A stretch of 64,000 bases of DNA, taken from Lucinisca nassula. Its lineage: Eukaryota; Mollusca; Bivalvia; Lucinida; Lucinidae. This document shows positions 21,190 through 33,032 of this stretch, piece after piece (position 1 is the first letter of the stretch; the number at the start of each line of letters is the position of its first letter). The translations under genes and the position numbers were made by a program. The notes beneath the pieces are model-generated. The model did no database searches. It saw nothing but the letters and a program-made list of their open reading frames with translations, and had not been told where the DNA came from. The stretch covers positions 130,652,217 to 130,716,216 of the forward strand of contig OY757015.1 of the NCBI GenBank assembly GCA_963580285.1. Direction: 5' to 3'.

Positions 21190-22565
21190 TATTCAGGCAT
21201 GATGCCCATCTTGGTCATGTGACAACAAAAGGCCAACATGCAATCAGTAAAATCCACTGTCTTGCCTTTTTTCCATACAATTGTCTATGTGACCAAATTT
21301 GACCGTGACGTATAAACAGGTCAAGGTCAACCAAGGGTCATCATTTGAACAAAATTGATAGGGTCCGAGCCCCCGATGCTGCATACCAAGTTTCAAGGTC
21401 ATCGGCCGTTTGGTTCCTGAGAAGATTTTTTAAGTTTTTTACCATATATGGGCATTGCAGCCATACTGGTAATGTGACCCAGTCCTTACGAACAAATTTT
21501 CATTCCCCCTTCCCATAGAAGCTCCACATGTAATTTGGTTTCAATCAACCTAGCAGTTTGAGTAGAGAAGGAGATTAAATACTGAATCTGAGCCATCCAG
21601 GACAAAGGCCAGCAAATGACCTTGACCTTTGGAGTTGAAAACTTCCATTAAGCTGATTGCAAATATCATTTCTGATGCAACAGGTTACCATGCAATCAGA
21701 AAAATCCACTGTTTTGCCCTTTTTCCTTACATATGTCTAAGTGACCATATTTGACCTTGACGTAAAATATGTCAAGGTCAATCAAAGGTCATCATTTAAA
21801 CAACTTGGTAGGGCCCGAGTCACAGATGCTGCATACCAAGTTTCAAGGTCATCGGCCATTTGGCTCTTGAGAAAAAGATTTTTAAAGGTTTTTATCATAT
21901 ATGGGCATGGCGGCCTTATTGGTCATGTGACCCATTCCTTACAAACAAACTTTCGTTCCCCCTTCCCACAGAGGCTCCACATGTAATTTGGTTTCAATCG
22001 ACCCAGCAGTTTAAGTTGAGGAGAAGATAAAAATACTGAATCTGAGCCTTCCCGGACAAAGGTCAGTAAATGACCTTGACCTTCGGAACTGACAAAATTC
22101 CATTCAGCTGAGTGCAAATATCATTTCTGATGCCACTAGCTACCATGCAATCAGAAAAATCCACTGTTTTGCCTTTTTCCATACAAATGTCTAAATGACC
22201 ATATTTGACCTTGACGTTAAGCAGGTCAAGGTCAACCAAAGGTCATCATTTGAACAAACTTGGTAGGGCCCGAGTCCCCGATGCTGCATACCAAGTTTCA
22301 AGAACATCGGCCATTCGGTTCTTGAGAAGAAGATTTTTAAAAGTTTTTACCATATATGGGCATGGCGGCCATATTGGTCATGTGACCCAGTCCTCACGAA
22401 CAAACTTTCGTTCCCCATTCCCACAGAGGCTCCATATATAATTTAATTTCAATTGGCCGAGTTGTTTCAGAGGAGATGTTGTTTGAAAATGTTATCGACG
22501 ATGATGACGACGACCACGGACGACGGACCTATGCCTATACTGTAAGCTCCCCCGGAGCCTTTGGC
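21190..22565. repeat. ~458-bp tandem array, about three units
   Basis: CAATCAGTAAAATCCACTG or its variant starts near 21,241, 21,697 and 22,149. Each unit has a GACCTTGACGTAAAA-like segment, CATACCAAGTTTCAAGGTCA, CATATATGGGCATGGCGGCC and CAGAGGCTCCACATGTAATT. It ends near 22,510-22,560 with CCACGGACGACGGACC and a GGAGCCTTTGGCTC palindrome. Confidence 0.88.
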
Positions 22566-24345
22566 TCTTGTTAGCTAAAATATGCTGTTTTGACTTTTTC
22601 CCACACAAATGTCTATGTGAGCAATTTTGACCTTGGCGTAAAATGGGTCAAGGACATCCTAGAGTCATCATTTTAGCAAACTATAATAGGCCCGAGTCCC
22701 CAATGCTACATACCAAGTTTCATCACAAGCAGACCACTGATTCAGGAGAAGAAGATTTTTGAAGGGTTTCTACCTTATATGGGCATGGAGGCCAGCTTAG
22801 TCATGTAACCTGGACCCTGCGAGCATACTTTCGTTCCCCCATCCCATGAATGCTGCACACGAATTTTTACTTCAATCAGCCCAGCAGTTTTTTAGGATAA
22901 GTCATTCGAAAATATTGACGCCGACGCGGACGCGGATGGCGGTTCACTGCCTATACTTTACGCTCCCCCGGAGCCTTCCGCTCTGGCGAGCTAAAAATAT
23001 ATGCTATTTGGACTTTTTCCCAAATAAAAGTCTCTGTGACCAAATTTGACCTTGCCGTAAATTGGGTCAAGGTCGTCCGAGGGTCATCATTTTAGCAAAC
23101 TATGATGGGCCTCGAGTCCCCAATGCCACATACCAAGTCTCATCACAATTGGCCAACTGGTTCAGGAGGAGAAGATTTTTTTAGGGTTTCCAACTTATAT
23201 GGGCATAGCGGCCATCTTGGTAATTTGACCAAACTCAAATTAATTAAATTTCATTTCCTTGTTCTGAAAAATTTTCAGATAAAATTTGGTTGTAAATGGC
23301 CCAGTGGTTCAGTGAAAAACAAATTTTTAATTTTCATATCTAAATGACCTTGGGCCAAGGTCAGGGAATAACCTTGACCTTGAAAACTAGTGTAGTTTCA
23401 CTAGCACATTTTGCCGACTGCATTTACTAATTTTCAGGTCACAGGCTGCAATAGTTTAATTATGCTGTTTTGATTATTTCCCATACAAAAGTCTATGTAA
23501 CCAAATTTGACCATGGCGTAAAATGGGTTAAGGTCATACGAGGGTCATCATTTTTGCAAATTATGATGGGCCCGAGTCTACAATGCCACATGCCAAATTT
23601 CAGCACAATCGGCACACTAGTTCAGGAGAAGAAGACTTTTTTAAGGGTTGTTACCTTATATGGGCATAGCGGCCATCTTGACCACGTGACCAAACTCAAA
23701 TTAATTTAAATTTCGTTTCCTCGTTCTAAAAGGTTTTCAGGCAAAATTTAGTTGCAAATGGCCTAGTGGTTTCAGTGAAAAACAAATTTTTAATGTTCAT
23801 ATCTGAATGACCTTGGACCAAGGTCAGGGAATAACCTTGACTTTGAAAAATAGTGTAGTTTCACTAGCACATTTTGCCCACTGCATTTACTAATTTTCAG
23901 GTCACAGGCTGCAATAGTTTAAAAAAAATATGCTGTTTTGACTATTTCCCATGTAACCAAATTTGACCTTGGCGTAAAATTGGTCAAGGTCATCCGAGGG
24001 TCATCATTTTAGCGATCTATGATGGGCTTGAGTCCCCTATGCTACATACCAAGTTTCATCACAATGTGCCCACTGGTTCAGGAGAAGATTTTTTAAGGGT
24101 TTTTACCTTATATGGGCATGGAGGCCAGCTTGGTCATGTGACCTTGATCCTGCGAGCAATCTTTTGTTCCCCCATCCCATGGATGCTCTACATGAAATTT
24201 GACTTCAATCAGCCCGGCAGTTTTGGAGGAGAACTCATTTGAAAATGTTGACGCCGACCCGTACGTTGACGCGGACGCAGACGACGGACGGCGGATCACT
24301 GCCTATACTTTAAGCTCCCCCTGAGCCTTCGGCTCTGGTGAGCTG
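22566..24345. repeat. ~420-470-bp tandem array, four units
   Basis: Units begin TATGCTGTTTTGAC or TATGCTATTTGGAC near 22,571, 22,989, 23,461 and 23,928. Shared blocks are GAGGGTCATCATTTTAGCAA, CATACCAAGTTTCATCACAA and GGGCATGGCGGCCA-like segments. Ends with GACGGACGGCGGATCACTG and GGAGCCTTCGGCTC-like palindromes (also internally at 22,970). Related to but distinct from the preceding array. Confidence 0.85.
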
Positions 24346-24625
24346 AAAAACCTTTATTCTTGGGCAAATTTCATTTAGACTTCATAGGCATTTTGCTTAG
24401 GTGGCCCTCTACCAAAACGTTAAAATGGTTCCACAACGATGAACGAGATGGCCGGCGGCGCTGAAACGGAAATCTTGTAAACAGTTACTGTCTGCATGCC
24501 TTTTGTCCGGATTCATTTAAACTCCATAAATAGCTTAAACGGTTCTGCTCTGATTAGCAAAATGATCATCAGAGCGGACAATAGAACACGAGGGTCATGA
24601 TGGCCCTAGATCGCTCACCTGATCC
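24346..24625. repeat. Degenerate array fragment with terminal palindrome
   Basis: AACGAGATGGCCGGCGGCG and AAACGGTTCTGCTCTGA are unit blocks of the 3,715-type array. The end is GGTCATGATGGCCCTAGATC then GCTCACCTGATCC. Confidence 0.7.
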
Positions 24626-25730
24626 ACACTATAGAAATGAAATGGTAGGTAATATAGTAAGGTGCTTTGTCAGAAGGAAAACACATGCCAAGTCTGAAGG
24701 CTATATCTAAAATGGTTCAGAAATTATGGCAAAGTAGGTCAAAGGTCAAGGTCACAGGTCAAACTATTTGTATGGATGTGAAGTCATTGTCACAAGGAAT
24801 ATACATGCCAAATATGCAGGCTCTATCTCAAGTGATTCCAAAGTTATGATTAAGTAAGTCACAGATCAAGGTCACAGGTCAACAGTTTGGCATGAGTGGG
24901 AATACCTTGTCACAAGGAATGCATGCCAAATATGAAGGATCTACCTTAAATGGTTCAAACGTTATGACAAAAATGGTCAAAGGTCAAGGTCACGGGTCAT
25001 TTTCTTCATGTGTGGTAAGGCCTTGCCACAAGGAACATAGATGCAAAATATGAAGGCTCTACCTCAAATGGTTCAAAAGTAGTTTAGGTCGTAGTACCAA
25101 AGCGTTAATCCAAAATCATTAATCCATAGACAAATATGATAGAGTAGGTTACATGTCAAGGTCAAGGTCACAAGTCATTTTTGTATGAATGGGACGCCCT
25201 TGTCACAAGAAAACTACTGGCCAAATATGAAGGCTCTATCTCAAATGCTTGAAAAATTATGACAAACTAGGTCAAGGTCATAAGACAAAATGTTTGTTTG
25301 GGTGGGAAGACCTTTTCACAATGCCAAATATGGCGGCACTATCTAAAATGGTTCAAAAGTTAAATAAAGTAGGTCAAATGTCAAGGCAAAGGTCACAGAT
25401 CATTTTATGTATTAAAGGCCCTTGTCGCAAGCAACCTTCATGCAAAATATGAAGGCTTCACAAATTATGACAAAGTAGGTCATAGGTCAAGGTTGTGGGT
25501 CAAAGTTTTGAAAGGTTGGGAAAAAGCTCGTCACAAGGAAAATACATGCCAAATATGAAGGCTGTAGGCTGTATCTCATATGGCTCAAAAGTTATGATAA
25601 AGTAGGTCATAAGTCAAATAAAAATCTAAAATGAGTTCCTTTAAGAGCAATGAAAACATTCATAAGAAAGAAGATGGGTCAAAGTCACAGGTCAAAATAA
25701 CCTACTAATCTACTTTATGATTTGGCATGA
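24626..25730 (+). repeat. ~118-bp GGTCAAGGTCA tandem array, about nine units
   Basis: TTGTCACAAGGAA-type words fall near 24,790, 24,910, 25,028, 25,200, 25,312, 25,425 and 25,530, each preceded by CAAAGGTCAAGGTCACAGG-like and followed by CATGCCAAATATGAAGGCTC-like blocks. The same family in reverse orientation fills 63,206-63,960. Confidence 0.85.
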
Positions 25731-25772
25731 CCCATATTCGAACATAACTGAGATATTGTTAAGATGATCATT

Positions 25773-26543
25773 GCACGAACCCGCAGAAAAAGCGACCGAC
25801 TGAAGTCGGTTGATTTTCTAAGAGTGCCCTAAAATCACAGTGTCATTCTGTCAGTCTGTCCGTCCGTAACCCGTTTGTGAAAATTGGTGACAGTGACTTA
25901 ACCGCTTGGAATATTTAAACAAATTTTGGCATACTGATAGATATCAATGAGATCTAACCAATAACTTGCGAAATATTACATTCCATTTAGTGTAGCCTCG
26001 CCGAGGCGAAAAATGTGAAAATTTTCGAACTGCTTCTCCTCGGAAACCGTTGGGCCGATTGAAGTCAAATTTCATATGGAGCCTCTATGGGATGGGGGAA
26101 ACCAAAATTTGCTAATTGGGTCCAGGTCACATGACCAAAATGGCCGCCAAGCCATATATGGTAAAAACCCTTCAAAATAAGTCTTCTCCAGAACCACTGG
26201 GCAGATTTCACGAAACTTGATAAAAAGCATCTGGGACGTAGGCCAATCATAAATTGCTAAAATGGTGACCCTGGGTTGACCTGGACCTTCTTTGTGCCTA
26301 GGTCAAACTTTGACACATATGCTTTTGTATTGGAAAAGTGAGAATGTATTATATCCTGCAAACGATTCAGAATACAGTTCTAAAGTATAAGATATATTTT
26401 TGCTCCTTACGATAAGGCGCATTTATTGGGGGAACCGTTTTAGGTCCCGGTCACATGACCAAAATGGCCGCCATACCCATATATGGTACCACTCATCAAG
26501 CTTAAAGCATCCGGCGGGTCGTGCACTTCAGCTAAAGCACTGG
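25773..26543. mobile_element. Non-autonomous TIR element, compact copy
   Basis: Same ends as 13,034-14,923 but a single internal unit (771 bp). The flanks AAGATGATCATT and CTGAGCAAG join into the consensus of the 145-bp array (GATCATTCTGAGCAAG), so the empty site can be read directly and the ends placed to within a TT. Confidence 0.8.
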
Positions 26544-26545
26544 TT

Positions 26546-26872
26546 CTGAGCAAGTTTTATGATGATTGGACTAAAACTGTGGCCTCTTAGAGTTTTCACA
26601 ACGTTTTCCTATGATTTGACCTGCTCACCTACTTTTTGACCCGACATGACCCATATTCAAGCTTGAGCCAGATATTGTCAAGATGATCATTAAGATTCCA
26701 AGGAAGTTTGAGATATTGTCAAGATGATCGTTCTGCGCGGACCAAAACTGTGGCCTCTAGTGTGTTCACAAGGTTTTTCTATGATTTGACCTACAGACCT
26801 ACTTTTGACCAGACATGACCCATATTCGAACATGACCGAGTTATTGTCGAGACTATCATTTTGAGCAAAATA
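26546..26872 (-). repeat. Fragment of ~143-bp array (as at 61,345), reverse orientation
   Basis: GATTGGACTAAAACTGTGGC, ATGATTTGACCTAC and CGACATGACCCATATTC are complements of unit blocks of the 61,345-63,205 array. Confidence 0.75.
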
Positions 26873-28204
26873 CAAGTGAAGGCATTGATCGGAAATCGAT
26901 ACAATCAACCCACAATTCCCATCAGAGGAACACAAACATGAAACAACAGACCCGAATGGAAACATCAATAGCGGAAAGCCAAAAGGACAGTTACTTTCCC
27001 ACAAAATGGCCAATTAGCTATCCAAAACTAAAAAATAAGCGATACAAACACTCAAAGACAGACCATAACAAAAATAAAACGCGACAGAAGAACCGCCTTG
27101 GAACGGTCAGTGCAACGAATTTCACTGGGGGGGGGGGGCTTAAATCGATTTTACGTCGCCAAAATCGTCGCCCCCACCTCCGTCGCGACCCAGACATACC
27201 ATCTGTCCAGTCCGCATGATGGTCCCCCAACCCACCCACCAGCGCAACATGCCCGTGAACACAAAAAAATCAAACAGCCGCAGAGATAAAACAACGGCGA
27301 GGAATCGACAGCAAGAAAACAGCGAAATGCTGGAGCAATTGAGAACCAACAATCAGACCCCGATGGGCCCGACCAGAGACAGAGCACCAGACACCGACCA
27401 ACATTACACAAAACTAGATCTCTCTAATTCTCAGTAAGCCTTTACGCTGGAACCGTCATAGAATCTGAGGCCTGACCCACCGGCGCGCAATCAAAGAGGG
27501 AAGCAAAGTTGTCAACCGTGATTTGGTTAACCACCATGCACGCAGCCTGTCGTATAACATTAATGTTGCACCCAATCCTCCCACACCGAAGTATGACTCC
27601 ACGAAACCGAGCGCCGAAGTCATTGCGGTCATACATATTTCCGAACTCACACACCAAGTCACCACAAAATTCGGGTTCAGACAGACCCCGCTGCAGAAGA
27701 GATATAATTCCAACATTGAATTTTGAAATTAAGCCAGAATGACGTCCACAAAAAATGGAAATGCCCCGCGCAGCTTATGGTACCGATAACCCTGGCCAAG
27801 AAGTCCAGAAGTCAACAATTTATTACGAGTGTCGAAGTCAGCCACTTGACTACAATCTCTAGCCAGTCGAACTAATTGCGAAACATAAACGCCATAGGAT
27901 AGTGCACGAGGAAATCACCATCCAAAAAAGGAAAATTTACAATCAAAATCAAAATCATCGCATTTATCACAAATTTTGCAAGAAACAAACCCCACTACAA
28001 TAGATAGATGTAAATCGAAAAAAGGTGCCTGGGTACCAGAAGAATTTGCTCTACCCAACCGAAATTTTGGGGAGGTAAATTTGACTGATCAAACCATCGC
28101 AATAGGTATTGTCAACACCCAACAAATCATTCAAACATCCAGAATCCGAGCCAAAAGCCCCAATGATTTCAAATTGGTTTTCAGCAGAAAGGCACAGCAT
28201 GAAA
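26873..28204 (-). pseudogene. Naiad-like PLE: 3' tail and RT C-terminal part
   Basis: On the minus strand this runs from RT palm to 3' end. Decayed motifs are CLNDLLGVDNTY (the YLDDLLNIDN catalytic motif C, with one Asp changed to Asn), then a thumb-region stretch GCNINVIRQAACMVVN and DNFASLFDCAPVG, then the non-coding tail ending TGATCATTGCC. PLE RTs are the closest relatives of telomerase RT. The N-terminal endonuclease part is absent from this copy. A second tail is inserted at its 5' side at 28,204. Inactive. Confidence 0.72.
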
Positions 28205-28735
28205 AGTAGAAGTAAAACAAATATCAGGAATCGATACAATTAACTTACTCCACCCATCAAAGACACCAAAGGGAAAGAAACACAAACGTGAAGCGACCAG
28301 ACCGTAATGGAAACCTAAACAAAGGAAGGCCATACGGACAGTTACTTTCCCACAAAATGGCCAAATGGCCATCCAAAATAAAAAGACACAAGTGGTACAC
28401 ACAGTAGGTAACAAACAAAAACATAGATAAACCGCCACAGAAGAACCGCATTGGAACGGTCAGTTGAAAGATTTCAACTGGGGGGCTTAAATCGATTTTA
28501 CATGACCACAATCCTCGCCCTTGCTTCCGTTGCGATTTAGACAAATAATTTGTTCAGTCCGAATGAAGGCCTCCTAACTCATCAGTGCAACATCTCCGTG
28601 AACACAAATAATCAAAGAACCACAGAGGTGAGACAACGTTGAGGACTCGACAGCATGAAACCACTGAAATGCTGGAGCAAAAGAAAACCAACAGTTAGAC
28701 TCGGGTGGGCCCGACCAGAGACAGAGCATCAGGCA
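28205..28735 (-). repeat. Naiad-like PLE tail nested in RT sequence
   Basis: Starts at the TAGAAGTAAAACAAATATC border. The inner part (GAACGGTCAGTTGAAAG to ACCGACC-like blocks) is tail. RT sequence resumes at about 28,736. The insertion point, just after CAGCATGAAAAG, is the same as at 44,842. Confidence 0.7.
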
Positions 28736-29012
28736 CCAACCATTAAGTCTCCCCGCCACAAGTTTATGAAGAAGTGTAGTGTAAAGGTCGGAACAATCAT
28801 AAGTAGGCAGACTAGAAGCACGAAAACGTCTAGATTTCAATTTATTTAAAACTTCGTTAGAATTTTTATAGACAATCCTTCGAAGACTTTGTCGCAATAT
28901 TTTATCACGTTTTTTGATGGTATTTAAACATGAAGCTAATTATTTAGAGACTTCAATGGTAGTACAAGAGCCTAAATTTGCAATTGAACGTGCCCTGTAT
29001 GGTCTTTATGAA
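28736..29012 (-). pseudogene. Naiad-like PLE: RT finger/palm fragment
   Basis: Minus-strand translation gives NSNEVLNKLKSRRFRASS and TYDCSDLYTTLLHKL. This is the motif A region of the family (YDFSTLYTTLPH), here with the catalytic-region Phe-Ser-Thr altered. The frame then runs into tail sequence, so about 300 codons of RT are missing at the junction. Inactive. Confidence 0.72.
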
Positions 29013-29025
29013 GATTAGTTTTCTG

Positions 29026-29305
29026 ACAGTTTGATTCAAACTTCACAGGGAAGTTGCTGATATTTACAAAATGGTCACCAGATTTAGGAATAGAAAAGCA
29101 TTTAATTGATAACTTCTTTTACATTTACATCTTTGTTCCAATTAAATGAAAACTCTAAAGACTGTTGCTTTCTTTGTTCCAATTAAATTTAAACTGTCTG
29201 TTGCTTAGGAGTATCTCTATTAAACCAAGTACAAAGGTTCTGCTCCTATGAACAGGATGACACACAGAGCTTAAAATAGCAAACATGAAAATAACTTCTC
29301 ATATA
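29026..29305. repeat. Degenerate array fragment (3,715 type)
   Basis: ATTCAAACTTCACAGGGAAG, AAAATGGTCACCAGA and GGTTCTGCTCCTATGAAC are diverged unit blocks. Confidence 0.55.
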
Positions 29306-29309
29306 AAAA

Positions 29310-30310
29310 ATAGAAGTGGAGGCAATGCTCAGGAATCGATACAACTAACCACAGCTCCCATCAGATACACCAAAAGGAAAGAAACACACACATAAAACAA
29401 CAGACCCTAATGGAAACATCAATAGCGGAAAGCCCGAAGGACAGTTACTTTCCCACAAAATGACCAATAGGCTATCCAAAATAATATAAGCGACGCAAAC
29501 ACCCAAAGACAAACCATAACAAAAATAAACCGCGACAGAACAACTGCCTTGGAACGGTAAGTGGAAACGAATTATACTGGGGATGGGGGCGGGTAGGCTT
29601 AAATCGAATTTGCGTGGCCACAATCCTCTCCCTTACTTCGGTCGCGACTTAGACAAATAATTTGTTCAGTCCGCATGAAGGCCTCCTAACTCATCAGTGC
29701 AACATCTCCGTGAACACAAAAATCAAACAACCACAGATGAAATAACGATGAGGACTCGACAGCAAGAAACCACTGCAATGCTGGAGCAAAAGAAAACCAA
29801 CAGTTAGACTCCGATGGGTCCGACCAAAGACAGAGCATCAGGTACCAACCGACATAAGCCTTTACGCTGGAACCGTCATAGAATCTGAGGCCTGACCCAC
29901 CGGCGTGCAATTAAAGAGGGAAGCAAAGCTGTCAACCGTGATTGGGTTAACTACCATGCATGCAGTCTGTCGTATAACATTTATATTGTACCCAATCTTT
30001 TTATATCGAAGAATGCTTATACGAAATTGGGTGCTGAAGTCATTGCGGTTATATTTTTTTTTCTGAATTTATCTACTACGTCACCATAAAATTCGGGTTC
30101 CGGTAGACCTTGTTGCAGAAGGGATTTAAGTCCAATATTGAATTTTGAAATTAAATCAGACTGGCGTCTATAAAATTTTGCACCGGATTTGCGTAGTTTA
30201 TGGTACCGATAACCCTGATTAAGAAGTTTAGTCTTTAACAATTGATTGTTACATGACTCAGTTACATGACTACACACTCTGGCAAATCGAATTAATTGCG
30301 AAATATAAAC
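29310..30310 (-). pseudogene. Naiad-like PLE: tail and RT thumb region
   Basis: The tail border TAGAAGTGGAGGCAATGCTC is at the left. On the minus strand the coding part includes GYRYHKLRKSGAKFYRRQS, LKSLLQQGLPEPEFYGD and an ASLFNC-like segment. This is the typical C-terminal third of the family's RT. Interrupted at 30,311 by an unrelated 888-bp insertion with a 7-bp TSD, after which the same ORF continues at 31,199. Confidence 0.78.
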
Positions 30311-31198
30311 TTGGGGGCCATTGACCCGTTTTTCTGTGCGGAATGGGGTCTTTCTCTTGATTTATAGCAGAGTTCATTAAAAAAAATTTGGGGCGTCGGT
30401 TTTTTTTTTTTTTTTTTTTTTTGCGGGATTTTTTTTTTCTTTTTTCATCAAGTGGCTGGGCTTTTGGCGGGCAGTGGAGGCCCCGATCAGACGCCGCAGA
30501 ACCCGGCGCCTGATCTTGCCCTGCACTGTTTGCCGGGGTGCCTCCTTTGGTACTGGATGGGTTAGTGATATCACTGGGGTGCCACATGCAGTCATGTATG
30601 GCTGCATTGAGAACATTGATCTATATTTGCAGATTCTGGATCTTTCAATGTGCCCTCCACCTGTAGCTATTGATTGTCAGCAAGCTGTATTTCGAATCAC
30701 TCACATTTTTGTGCAGCTCTAATTCAGCCACAACTAACAACTGCAACCTGAGCCAGGCGGCTTGCCGTAAAAGTGTCCTAAATGTTTGGACAGAAGAGTA
30801 ACCAGGGCAGACCCAGATTGATCAGCTTCTTTCCGATCAGGGTCTTCACTTTTTGCTGCTCTAACTAGTTTAAACATGTCCATATTTGTAAACTAAGACT
30901 GTGATTGCAGTATATGTACATGTACGTTCAGACTTTTGGGTATTTTTGCGGTAACTGTATACATGTCCCACTGCCACTTTATAGCACGGTTATAGAGATC
31001 AAAAAGAGGGAGGAGAGGGGAGGAAAACAAAAAAAAAATTCTCTCCATCTTTAATGAGCCGTGTTATGGGGAGGTCGTGATACATGTTATTGTATGTTTT
31101 TCCTTGTTTAGTTGTTTCTTTGTATTAATCTAGTTTCATTCTTTCACGTTAGTATGTCCATCAGGGCTTTCCTGTTTTCTTAATAAACTTTGAAACTT
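30311..31198 (+). mobile_element. 888-bp insertion of unknown type with TATAAAC TSD
   Basis: TATAAAC at 30,304-30,310 and 31,199-31,205 flanks it, and the PLE ORF continues across when it is removed. The interior has a T-rich tract (30,400-30,440), no recognisable domain, and an AATAAA at 31,182-31,187 just before the right border. This looks like the 3' end of a reverse-transcribed RNA without a poly-A tail, or the end of a non-LTR element. Family unknown. Confidence 0.6.
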
Positions 31199-31354
31199 TA
31201 TAAACGCCATAGTATGGCGCACGAGGAACTTCACCATCCAAAAAAGGAAAATTTACAATCTCAAAATCAAAACATCGCGTTTATTATAAATTTTGCAAGA
31301 AACAAATTCATCTACAATAGACAGATGTAAATCCAAAAACGGGGCCTCGGTATC
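31199..31354 (-). pseudogene. Naiad-like PLE RT fragment (continuation)
   Basis: Continues the copy from 30,310: minus-strand blocks of the KIYDKRDDF-type region and the ACGGGGCCTCGGTATCAG segment. It stops abruptly at the ribozyme array. Confidence 0.72.
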
Positions 31355-31662
31355 AGACTTACATATTTTTAGTTCTGTGGTGTATTCCTTGCTTCCAAAG
31401 GATAACCCTTTTATAGAACATATTTACCTTCACTACAGCTGGTGAGCGGGAATGTGTGGCGGCGGTAAAACGTCTCCCTGCCCTACATTATAGTGTAGAT
31501 TATTGATTCCATTGTGGAATTTTGAAAATGTCTGCGGGTCACTGATGAGGCCTAATTGGCCGAAACTAGCTAGTCTGGCCCAGAAAACATGTACACTCCA
31601 TATTTTTAGTCCTGTGGTGCATTCCTTGCTTCCGAAGGATAACCCTTTTATAGAACATATTT
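31355..31662 (+). mobile_element. Retrozyme-like unit, 1.2 monomers
   Basis: One hammerhead monomer plus the repeated GTATTCCTTGCTTCCAAAGG segment. The sequence from CATAGTGTAGATTA to TTGATTCCATTG is shortened by about 22 bp relative to other units. A possible TTACAT duplication is at both ends, but the PLE sequences on the two sides are not adjacent in the PLE consensus. Confidence 0.75.
31536..31581 (+). ncRNA. Type I hammerhead ribozyme, intact core
   Basis: Identical to the consensus: GGGTCA/TGGCCC stem I, CTGATGA, GGCC-TAATT-GGCC, GAAA, ACT/AGT. Cleavage is predicted after 31,575. Confidence 0.88.
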
Positions 31663-32375
31663 ACATGACTACACACTCTGGCAAATCGAATTAATTGCGA
31701 AATATAAATACCAAAGAATGGCGCACGAAGAACATCACCATCCACAAAAGGAAAATGTACAATCTCAATATCAAAATCATCGCGTTTGTCATAAATTTTG
31801 CAAGAAACAAATCCATCTACAGTAGACAGATGTAAATCCAACAACGGGGCCTCGGTATCAGAAGAATTTGCTTTATTTAACTGAAGTTCTGGTGGGGGAG
31901 GGGGTAAATTTGACTGATCAAACCATCGAAATAGGTATTATCAATATTTAATATATCTAGAAGTTGAGCTAAAAGCTTCAATGATTTCCGACTGGTTTTC
32001 CAGCAGAAAGGGATATCATGAAGTCTCTCTCATAACAAAACAAAAACAGATCAGCCACAAGTGGTGCGCAATTAGTTCCCAACGGAATACTCATTACTTG
32101 TCTAAATAATTTAGTACCAAATCTATTTAGATATTGTCAAGTAGAAAGGTGCGAGCTTCACACACTTTCTGACATTACCATAAAGTATAATTTGTATGCT
32201 CTTCAGAAGTGAAAAAAAAATATCTCTTACATTACATGCACGATAGAGGGAGTCTTCCCTGTGAAATGTCCATTCAATTAAATCATTAAGTTTTTCTTGT
32301 ATAAGATTCTGAAGAAGTGTAGTTTAAATGGTGGAAAAATCATAAGGGGGCAGACTTGAAGCACGAAAACGCCAG
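31663..32375 (-). pseudogene. Naiad-like PLE RT fragment
   Basis: Minus-strand reading contains KRDDFDIEIVHFPF, YISQLIRFARVCSHV and further upstream a GTNCAPL-equivalent block (near 32,085). The YLDD catalytic block near 31,940-31,970 is partly deleted. It overlaps in content with 31,199-31,354, so two PLE copies or a tandem pair meet at the ribozyme locus. Ends at GAAAACGCCAGGATT where other repeats begin. Confidence 0.75.
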
Positions 32376-32650
32376 GATTTACCTTTGGTCCAATTTTATT
32401 CCAACTTCATTAGAAGTTGCTACAGAAATCGCTGTTCTCCTGGGATGAACAAGATGGCTACCAGAGCCTAAAATAGAAATACAGCGGACCCTCTTTCAGT
32501 TCTGCTCCAATGAACAAGTTTGCAGACAGAGCAGAACATAGAAGTACAATGTACCTTTAGATAATGAATCCTCCAGTTTCTTTGGATCAATTTCAATCAA
32601 ACTTAACTGAGAAAATGCCTGACAGACTTAAAAGTGGAAAAAAAATCTTT
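32376..32650. repeat. Degenerate array fragment (3,715 type)
   Basis: GGTCCAATTTTATTCCAACT, AAGATGGCTACCAGAGC and AGTTCTGCTCCAATGAAC. From 32,650 to 33,030 no feature is recognised. Confidence 0.6.
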
Positions 32651-33032
32651 ATTTTAATGTTGACCTATCCGAAAATGCTAAGCCAATTTTATTCAAAAGT
32701 TGCAATAATGTTGACCGGGTGACCATCAATATATGTCAGCTGCTATGCTTTATGGAATAAAGTGAATGTCAGTTATCCACATGACTTTCTGAGGCTGTAT
32801 GATATCTTGAAATCAGAACAGCGATTCATGGTTTCCTTTATCTTTTCGTGAGTAACTTGTTTTCAAACAATGATTAAACTATTTTCGTAAATTTAAGTTT
32901 TGATTTCCAAGGTCCCAATGGAGAAGAAAATGTAAAATTCAATTTTCTGAACAAACCTCAACATTGACTGGGTTGCCAACAGAGTGACACAAACTGCATC
33001 ACATAACGCTGTGTATATATATATAAATTATA

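Noticed and set aside
21190..25730. CRISPR-like regular spacing of repeats
   Set aside because: Units are 118-470 bp, contiguous and diverged, with no short repeat and unique spacer alternation; the genome is eukaryotic.
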